Positions 56,648 through 64,000 of a DNA stretch of 64,000 nucleotides are shown one piece after another. The notes beneath the pieces are model-generated. The model did not search any database. It had not been told where the DNA came from and saw only the letters and a list, made by a program, of their open reading frames with translations. The stretch comes from Tenodera sinensis (Eukaryota; Arthropoda; Insecta; Mantodea; Mantidae): positions 48,422,839 to 48,486,838 of the forward strand of contig CM060974.1 of NCBI GenBank assembly GCA_030765045.1, read 5' to 3'. The number at the start of each line of letters is the position of its first letter. Position 1 is the stretch's first letter. A program made the position numbers and the translations under genes.

Positions 56648-58524
56648 GTTGTTAGCTAATGCTGGATTTCTGACAATGAAGTCATTAATCCTCTTGCTCT
56701 CCAATATTTTTCACTGATGGATGGGGCACCAGAAGTGGCCGGGCATATTTGAAGGTGGTCTCGATCCATTTCCTCTTGCAGATCACATAGAGGACAGAGT
56801 GGTGAAGAATATATCCCAATTCTGTTTAAATGTTTTGCCAGACAATCATGTCCTGTAATCAACCTGAAGGTTGCAACTGCTGTTTTTCGAGGATACTCAG
56901 GAATCACTGTTTGAATGTTTGGTAGTTCCCATCTTTTATTCTTTGATTTTTCATAGTAATATTTTGCAATAATTTTTTTGAATTCAGAGTTGACTAATCT
57001 TTTAGCTGCATAAAATGGTAAATTAACTATAGATTTCTGTACACCGCTGGTACCCTTTTTTGCAAGAAAATCAGCTTTCTCATTACCACTCAGTCCACAG
57101 TGAGCCGGTATCCATTGGAAGACTAGGTGTTTTTGAAGTGCTGTTAGATGGCTAAGCATCTTCCAACATTCTATAATAGTTTGGTTTTTTGGTGACAACT
57201 TGGAAGTAATTGCTATAATTGCTGCCCTGGAATCTGAGAGAATAACTGCTTGCTGAAAATGTGAAATTCTGTACAAAAGATTTTGTAGGGCCATTCGAAT
57301 TGCTTCAATTTCTCCATCAAAGTTAGTAGTTCCATAACTTAAAGATTTGTAATAGGAAAAGAGGTGACATGTGACTCCAGCACCTGCTCCATCTTTGTTT
57401 GATATAAATGATCCATCAGTATAAATATGGAGCCACTCATGTTCTGGAAACCTAGTATGGATTGTCTCTAATGCCAATAATTTTAGAACACTAGTTGGAG
57501 TATCACTTTTTTTAACTTCTTCTGTCAGGTGTAAATAATATGTGATGTCTAATGTATGTGTTGGATTGACTTTAGATATAAAGTTTTCCTTTGAATTAGG
57601 AAGGTGTACATCCTTCTTGATGTCTTGAATTTTGGAAAGAAAGCTCTCCTGAGTCTTTAGTGTATGTGTAAAATTTCTCTTGTGCCATGTATTGAATGGG
57701 AGTCTGATCAACTTTTCGTGTTGAATAAGAGCCGCTTTTTCTATTTCATATTCAATGGGGTATTGGTTGGTTAGTATTTCCATAGCTGCTATTGGTGTGG
57801 TTTTGATAGCACCTGTAATTAATCTCAGACTTTGGTTTTGAAAGATTTGAATTTTTTTTGTGTTTGCTGTTACAAGAACTTCGCTGCAGTAAGTAAACAA
57901 TGGTTTTATATATATATTATATGTTGTGTTAAGCGTTGCTCTGGAACATCCCCACTTCATTCCTGTTAAACGTTTTAACAGTGAAAGGCGCCTCTCTGCT
58001 CTTTGTATTACATTTTCTATTTGTTTGGTCCATGTAAGTTTGGTATCAAATGTAACTCCTAAATACTTTGCTTCCTTTGTTTCTGGTAATTGTTGACCCT
58101 CAAAATTTAGTTTTATTTTTAGTGGTTTTTTTCTTAGTGAAAAGATTTGGTAGTTTGATTTTGTTGTATTAACAGTCATTAAATTTTCTTTGGTCCACCT
58201 CTGTAAGTTGGTTAAGGATTGTTGTATGGTTTTTTCCAGTTCTGTACTTTTGCTTTTTGGTTTTGAAGTCCACATTACCAAGTCATCAGCAAATAGTGCA
58301 CACTTCACACCTGATTCTTGTATTTGTTGTGGTAGATCATTAATAAATATATTAAAAAGTGTAGTGCTGAGCACTGCACCTTGTGGCAAGCCACGGTGTA
58401 TTTGTTTATATTTAGATATATTTCTTCCATATCTGGTTACAATAAAGCGTTGTGTTAGGAAATGATATAGCCATGAAAACATTTGACCTTGTATCCCTAT
58501 TTTTTTTACTTTCTTTAGTAGTTT
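56648..58524 (-). mobile_element. LINE family A, 1.88-kb insertion with 14-bp TSD
   Basis: 5'-truncated copy between perfect repeats taacatggaaatat (56634-56647 and 58525-58538). The 3' end on the minus strand is ttagctaacaac, as in the 70-bp copy at 40969. Confidence 0.93.
56656..58524 (-). CDS. LINE family A reverse transcriptase-RNase H (5'-truncated ORF)
   Basis: One open frame of about 622 element-derived codons. It starts within the reverse transcriptase: WLYHFLTQRFIVTRYGRN, HRGLPQGAVLSTTLFNIFIN and CALFADDLVMW (catalytic FADD). Then the thumb (AKYLGVTFDTKLTWTKQI), RNase H (IYTDGS, GEIEAI, LSDSRAA, HCGLSGNEKAD) and the Cys/His end CPLCDLQEEM..DHLQIC. The apparent ATG (58528-58530) lies in the target-site duplication, so it is not an element start; fingers and endonuclease are missing. 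The intact frame suggests recent insertion. Confidence 0.92.
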   Translation of the reverse strand, partial: KLLKKVKKIGIQGQMFSWLYHFLTQRFIVTRYGRNISKYKQIHRGLPQGAVLSTTLFNIFINDLPQQIQESGVKCALFADDLVMWTSKPKSKSTELEKTIQQSLTNLQRWTKENLMTVNTTKSNYQIFSLRKKPLKIKLNFEGQQLPETKEAKYLGVTFDTKLTWTKQIENVIQRAERRLSLLKRLTGMKWGCSRATLNTTYNIYIKPLFTYCSEVLVTANTKKIQIFQNQSLRLITGAIKTTPIAAMEILTNQYPIEYEIEKAALIQHEKLIRLPFNTWHKRNFTHTLKTQESFLSKIQDIKKDVHLPNSKENFISKVNPTHTLDITYYLHLTEEVKKSDTPTSVLKLLALETIHTRFPEHEWLHIYTDGSFISNKDGAGAGVTCHLFSYYKSLSYGTTNFDGEIEAIRMALQNLLYRISHFQQAVILSDSRAAIIAITSKLSPKNQTIIECWKMLSHLTALQKHLVFQWIPAHCGLSGNEKADFLAKKGTSGVQKSIVNLPFYAAKRLVNSEFKKIIAKYYYEKSKNKRWELPNIQTVIPEYPRKTAVATFRLITGHDCLAKHLNRIGIYSSPLCPLCDLQEEMDRDHLQICPATSGAPSISEKYWRARGLMTSLSEIQH

Positions 58525-58752
58525 TAACATGGAAATATATATTGTTAAAGTTAAAAATAATTCAATCTGAGAGTGTCAATTCTTCAGCATGAGAATGATT
58601 TAGGGATCTTAAGTAATTCTTACAGTATGTCTCTCCTAGATTAAGGAGGGAACATATATCTGATAATGTTTCTTCACACCAATCTGTCCATGTAGTAAGT
58701 TCAATTAAAGAAAAGCTTCTTAAAACAGCCACCTTTTTCACAACCTCCTATT

Positions 58753-59310
58753 TATCAATTTAACTGTTTGGATTGTGATAAGGTTTATATTGGTAAAACT
58801 AAATGTCATTTAGAAACCAGAATAAAAGAGCATTTTACAAATATTAAATATAAACAAACCGAGAAATTAGCTGTGGCAGATCATGTTTGGTCATTTAATC
58901 ATGAAATTAATCCAGAAGTTAAATTAATAAAACAATTAAATGGATCTATAGATTTAATGGTTTAAGAAAAACTATTTATTTTAAAAAATGGGAACCGTGT
59001 TATGAACTTTGAAATATCTCCTATAGATTGTATTTATAGATTTTTGTTTTCAGAGGCTGGTAATTAAAATGAGCCTCAGTATCTATGGTTTTTTTTCAGA
59101 GATCAGTGCTTAAAATTAACATCTGTAGCTTTGGTAACAACTTTGTATGTATAGCTTTGAGAATGAGTTGGAGTCAACTTGAAACTTTAGTCAGCTTTGC
59201 ACCGAAAACTTACAATATTACTAAGATAAGTGAAGTTTTTAGTTTCTAATTTGTTCTTACTTTAGAATCTTGTTGTTTCACTGTTAATAGCTTCAATTTC
59301 CTTAATTAAC
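58753..59310 (+). repeat. Penelope-like pseudo-LTR (5' partial copy)
   Basis: Encodes YQFNCLDCDKVYIGKTKCHL and ETRIKEHFTNIKYKQTEKLA, the GIY-YIG segment, then the 3' UTR (cagctttgcaccgaaaactt). About 500 bp similar to 61391-61915. Confidence 0.86.
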
Positions 59311-59358
59311 TTAAGTAGTTTGAAGCAATTGTGCCTGGCTACATTTACCATTTTAACT

Positions 59359-61600
59359 ATGATGGATAATAATTTAGAATTTAATAGTTATTTGTTTAAT
59401 TTAAATTTATATGGAACTAAACATGAAATTAAATCATATTTAAAATTACAAGAGAAGAAAAGACATATTCTTGCATACATTAGGTTTTTGAATATTTGTT
59501 TAAAAAGAAAAGTAAACCCTGTTTTTGTTAGAAGAACTTAAATTAGGTAATAATAGTATTCACCAGAAGGCAGCAGAAAACAAATTTATTGAAGTTCAAA
59601 GAAGTTTACATTTTAAACAAATAATATTGAACTTGGTTATAGGATTTACATTTAAAATTAACACGTATTTTAGCTAACTTAATTTGGGTTAATTTACAAT
59701 CTAAATTATTTGAGAATTTAAATTTTAGCATGAAAAGAAGATCAAAGAGGTTAAAAGACCAAGTTAAACAGATTATACCAAAAGCAACAGAAATTGAATA
59801 TAAAGAAACCAAATAACGTAATTAATTTATGAAATTTTAACTTTAATGAGAAAGAAAGAAATGTTCTAAATAAAGGTATGAAAACTTGCGTAAATTTTTC
59901 AAAAAACATGATTTTGTTGCAGATATTGAAATTGCCAGTCAAGCTTTAAATGCCATTAATAAATCTTTGATTAAAATGAAATCCACTAAAATTTTGAAAA
60001 ATATAAATAAAAATCATCTTAAAGTTGATTATAATGATCAGATTATTAAATCATTGAATGAAAAGGACGTAATTTATACTAAAGCTGACAAAGGTAATAG
60101 AATTGTAATTTCAGATCAATCTGATTATATTAATAGAGTAGAACTTTTTCTTGAAAGTGAAGATTACTTAAAAATTGATGATCCTTTAAAATCATGCATT
60201 TCAACTTTTAATAAAATTCTCAACGAAGTGAAAATGATACCTAAAAAAGAAAGGGTATTTTAAAAGTTAGTCGAGTTTTACCTAGATGGTATGCACTTCC
60301 TAAAATTCACAAACGAGGAAATAAAATGAGACCAATTATAAATTGTATAAATTCACCTACATATAATTTGGCAAAATGGTTAACTAAAAAATTCAATACC
60401 TTTGATCAATTTGAAAGTTTGAGTATTAAATATTATTTTGAATTAGTAGCAAAGATTAGCAACAGTATTGTCTAATAATGATAAACTCATTTCTTTTGAT
60501 GTAACTGCTTTATTTCCTAGTATTCCTAGAAAAAAGCTTTCGATTTTTAAAAAAAAAAATGATTAAATTCTTTGGATTTAAACAAAGAATTAATAGATTA
60601 TTTTGTAAAACTTACAAATCTTTGTTTAGATCAAAATTTCTTTAGTTTTAACGGTAATTTCTTTCAACAAACTTCTGGCTTGGCAATGGGTAGTATGTAC
60701 ACTTTCGTCATTTCTTGCTAATCTTTTCATGAGCTTTTTTGAAACTCAAATTATAAAATCATTCCCTCTAATTTTTAAAATAGGGTATAGATATGTGAAT
60801 GACATTTTTTACTGTTGTCCCTAAAAAACTGATAAATGATGCTTTAAAACTTTTAAATTTACAAGATAAAGCTATACAATTTACTTTGGAAACCAAAAAT
60901 AATGGATACGTTCCGTTTCTGGACTTAAAAATTCAAAGACATAACAATAAATTGAATTTTGGTATTTATAGAAAATCTACTCACACTGATAATTACATAA
61001 AAATAAAAGTTTTAATTATTTTACACAAATTTGCTGTTTTAAATAGTTTAATTTATAGGTTAATAAATATACCCCTTAATAAAGAAGAATTTGACACAGA
61101 ATATAAACACATATTAACACAGCAGTAATTAATGGTTTGAATACAGATTTAAACATAAAAATATAGAAAAATTTAAGTATCAAAAAGCCGTTAAAGAAGT
61201 TTGTACCCTCAAAAAAATAAAGATAATTGTATTTTTAAAAAGTTTAGTTACCATCCATGGGCCAATAAAAACTTTACAAAGATTTTTAAAGAATATGGAA
61301 TAAATTTGCTCCCTCAAAATAAATTTAATATACAAAATTTACTAAATTTTTCTAAAAAAGATATAATACCAAATTATAAACAATCTGGCATTTATCAATT
61401 TAGCTGTTTGGATTGTGATAAGGTTTATATTGGTAAAACTAAACGTCATTTAGAAACCAGAATAAAACAGCATTTTAGAAATATTAAATATAAACAAACT
61501 GAGAAATTAGATGTGGCAGCTCATTTTTGGGGAATTTAATCATGAAATTAATCTAGAAGCTAAATTATTAAAACAATTAAGTGGACCTATAGATTTAATG
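59359..61600 (+). pseudogene. Penelope-like reverse transcriptase + GIY-YIG endonuclease, broken
   Basis: N-terminal part MDNNLEFNSYLFNLNLYGTK (59359); VIYTKADKGNRIVISDQSDY (60068-60128); then frameshifted RT core: PRWYALPKIHKRGNKMRPII (60275-60340), LISFDVTALFPSIPRKKL (60485-60540), TSGLAMGS (60670-60695) and YRYVNDIF (60785-60808), where the catalytic YxDD has become VND. NNGYVPFLDLKIQRHNNKLN follows, then the GIY-YIG endonuclease (SGIYQFSCLDCDKVYIGKT, RHLETRIKQHFRNIKYKQ; 61384-61505). Many frameshifts plus the altered active site make it inactive. RT and GIY-YIG in one protein define Penelope-like elements. Confidence 0.87.
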
Positions 61601-61915
61601 GTTTGGGAAAAACATGAACCATGTTATGAACTTTGAAATACCTCCTATAGATTGTATTTATAGATTTTTGTTTTCAGAGATTGGTAATTAAAATGAGCAT
61701 CAGTATCTATGTTTTTTGTTTTCAGAGATTAGTGATTAAAATTAACATCTGTAGCTTTGGTAACAAGTTTGTTTGTATAGCTTTGAGAATGATTTGGATT
61801 TAACTCGAAACTTTAGTCAGCTTTGCACCAGCAACTTGCAATATTACTAAGATAAGTGAAGTATTTAGTTTCTAATTTGTTCTTATTTTAGAATCTTGTT
61901 GCTTCCTTAATTAAT

Positions 61916-63254
61916 ATTTAACCATTCCTAAAACAGTGTCAGACAAATATTCCTTTTGTTTCACTCCCTTGGGAAGTTATACTGACTCAAATGAAAAATG
62001 TACTGACCTGATTTGTCAAATATGAATCTCTACAGCTTTCTAAAATTTAGAATGAACAATCTTTGTGCATCAAACTGTGATATAGTGTATGGTGTTAGGG
62101 CAGTCTTACAGGACTGAATTATGTATATACTGTCTAAGAGCATAGGTAAGTCTGAAGTGGTCGCCTGTAGCCTATAAATTAAACAAAGAGGCCCTCGGGT
62201 TCTCTAGCGTGCTCCTGGCTGCGGGGTGGGGACGCCGCTGGGATGTCAATTTATCTAGACATAAAATCTTGCAAAAAATTACAACATCCTGTCTAACATC
62301 AAACAGAAAAATCCTTACCAAACGGATAGTTACCATAGCGATTTACCCCCAACCGGGTTAACTTGGGTGACCTCTTGGCTCTTGTTTCGATCCTAAACGG
62401 ACGCTTCTAAGTAACAAACAGTGGACAATAGCTCTAAGTGCATTTGCTGAAAACAAATTAACTCAGGTCATGATGTGGATCATGCACAAATTGAGATTAC
62501 GTTTGCGTGTAAAAGTGATCCTTTTAGAGAATTTTGTGTCTGTAGAATGTGAGCTATTAAAACATTTCTGGCTTTGCAGACTTCTTCCAATCATAGAAGT
62601 TGACCTCGTTTCTGAAAGTGATACTTATATAATACTATTCCACGGAGATGCAGCACTTGAACGTAGGTTTTGTGTAGGCCAAAGAGGATATTCGAAACTT
62701 GGGTGGTGGTGAAAATATCCTCATCCATAGAGCACATGCTGCATGTTTCAATGAATGCTCATTCACTGTGTGTTTAAGATAAACATGATGCTGCAGAAGC
62801 ACAAATATGTTCTGAAACAGAGGATAAAGGCTGGTTCATGGCTGACAAAATTAGAAGAAAAGAAGTGGAGGTTTAGTGAAGAAGCTGGATTAACTTTGGT
62901 TGCAGTAAACTAGGAATCTCTTCTATTAAATAATCAAAGTATTTAGATAATAAATCCTTTGTATTAAGCCTAAGCTACTTGGCCAATTTATGTACTTTTG
63001 AATAAAGTGCGGTTTCAATACATTGTACACATTGTTGGTGGAGAGTTTAATTTGGAAGTGTCAGGGTATTATAATATGTGATTTAGTTGCATATCCCATC
63101 GCATACTTTAGCCAAATGTTTAGATTTGTGATCTCCACGTGTTACAGATGTTAAAATAATTTTACCCCGTGCAGATTCACAAAGTAAATTCTGATAAGTG
63201 AAGAACCAAATTCTGATACCCAAAGATCTGGAAAGCAAAATACCTGGTAACTTA
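61916..63254. other. No gene seen
   Basis: Includes a short GC-rich patch at 62190-62245. The open frames are short and unrecognised. Confidence 0.45.
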
Positions 63255-63390
63255 TTTTGGGTGAATCAACTTTATGTTGGTTTCAAACACACAGGGCATC
63301 TTTAGGCTTGATGCGCGGCTGCTCTAGCCACTGAGCTACCATGGCAATTTGGCAACATGACATTAAATTTCCCATTGGCATTGAATTTTT
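63255..63390 (-). mobile_element. SINE-1 fragment
   Basis: The minus strand shows tggtagctcagtggctagag (A box) and the gttggtttcaaacacac-type tail in shuffled, diverged form. Confidence 0.55.
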
Positions 63391-63814
63391 CAGTCCTTTT
63401 TTGGTGGAGGGGAAAGACCATGTTTTTGAGACCCCCTGGTACTTTGGGAGTTGCCACTAAAGATGGCCATATCCACTAAAAGACCCTGCCACCGCAGGTG
63501 AAAGGTGAAGCTCTGCTGCGGTACTGCGAATTACGATGTGGAAGCGGAACTGGTTCGTAACCAGAATAGTGAGAATTGGAAGCTGGGAGGTAAACTTGAC
63601 CAAAGTCCAGCAGAGTACAGGAGAGAATAGTAGTTCTATGTGATGCTTTCAGGAATCAGAGTGCAATTATACTTTTCAGTTTCTGGTGTCTGAGCGCGGC
63701 GTCTTCTGCGCATCCAGTACTGTACTTGTGCACATATGAATACCTTGCTTGCTGCATCCCTAAAGCTATCCAAGTTAAACATGCACATGCAATTGACACA
63801 CCATAGTGTCTATA

Positions 63815-64000
63815 CAGGGTGTTAATGAACTACACCGAAATATTTTTAGAGTATATGGAGATGTCTTAAACAAGTAATTTGAGATAGCAGACTTGTGACC
63901 TGATCGCTCAAATTTCGAAGCTATGGCTATAAGTGTCTGAAGTGCCAGTACGCCACTGACTAATTTCAACCATTCAAGAGTGCAACACACAAATAGGAAG
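63815..64000. mobile_element. Possible DNA transposon end (cut by window)
   Basis: tata then cagggtgttaatgaactaca resembles the terminal motif of TA-inserting insect MITEs and IS630-like elements. The other end is outside the window. Confidence 0.35.

Larger units (their letters stand above)
58753..61915 (+). mobile_element. Penelope-like element with pseudo-LTR arrangement
   Basis: The 3' part of the element (GIY-YIG end plus 3' UTR) occurs at 58753-59310 and again, in direct orientation, at 61391-61915. The complete ORF region lies between. Partial tandem copies forming a pseudo-LTR are typical of Penelope-like elements. Confidence 0.86.

Overview
This is nuclear DNA from an animal, most likely an insect. 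It is AT-rich and gene-poor, with introns flanked by GT/AG, C2H2 zinc-finger coding exons, several families of tRNA-derived SINEs, and relics of nearly every animal transposon class. The SINE-rich, repeat-bloated style and the zinc-finger gene with an acidic PsiKxE-rich first exon would suit a large polyneopteran genome (orthopteran or blattodean). That placement is an inference with low confidence.

Host genes: the only complete gene model I can support is a C2H2 zinc-finger protein on the + strand. It has three coding exons spread over 25 kb (30555-30867, 46776-46816, 54545-55505). The splice phases fit exactly and give 420 codons with nine intact fingers. A diverged copy of its first coding exon lies at 9607-9834 on the - strand. 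It sits inside an inverted duplication (about 9510-11640 against 28490-30955), so the two copies are arranged head to head.

Mobile elements, left to right: end of LINE family A (1-1155); long LINE family B with target-site duplication (TSD) and an open 1258-aa EN-RT-RNase H ORF (1281-5343); pogo/Tigger relic split by a SINE (5810-6897); TTAA-flanked deleted piggyBac copy (7832-8893); TA-flanked deleted Tc1/IS630-like element (10008-10912); minisatellite; MITE; deleted CGGBP1-like hAT (12559-13344); 2.5-kb foldback element with about 1-kb arms and a 9-bp TSD (13845-16398); SINE-1 cluster (16997-18366); SINE-3 and a 3-kb ATT-rich zone of nested palindromes (19492-22790); MITEs; RTE-like LINE end; second minisatellite; LINE end (31540-32258); SINE-2 and SINE-4 copies; second deleted piggyBac copy (38941-39970); mariner carrying a 70-bp LINE insertion (40156-41359); piggyBac N-terminal relic; CGGBP1-like hAT with 8-bp TSD (42589-44963); CR1-type LINE with esterase ORF1 (47255-51410); Penelope-like fragments; tetranucleotide repeats; LINE family A with TSD and its apparent start codon in that TSD (56648-58524); Penelope-like element with a pseudo-LTR (58753-61915).

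How the parts relate: the zinc-finger gene is probably a nuclear DNA-binding regulator, and its introns act as the sink for most of the insertions. Nesting gives a relative chronology: the SINE is younger than pogo, LINE A is younger than mariner, and the Tc1-like element is younger than the exon duplication. I saw no CRISPR array, operon or other prokaryotic system.
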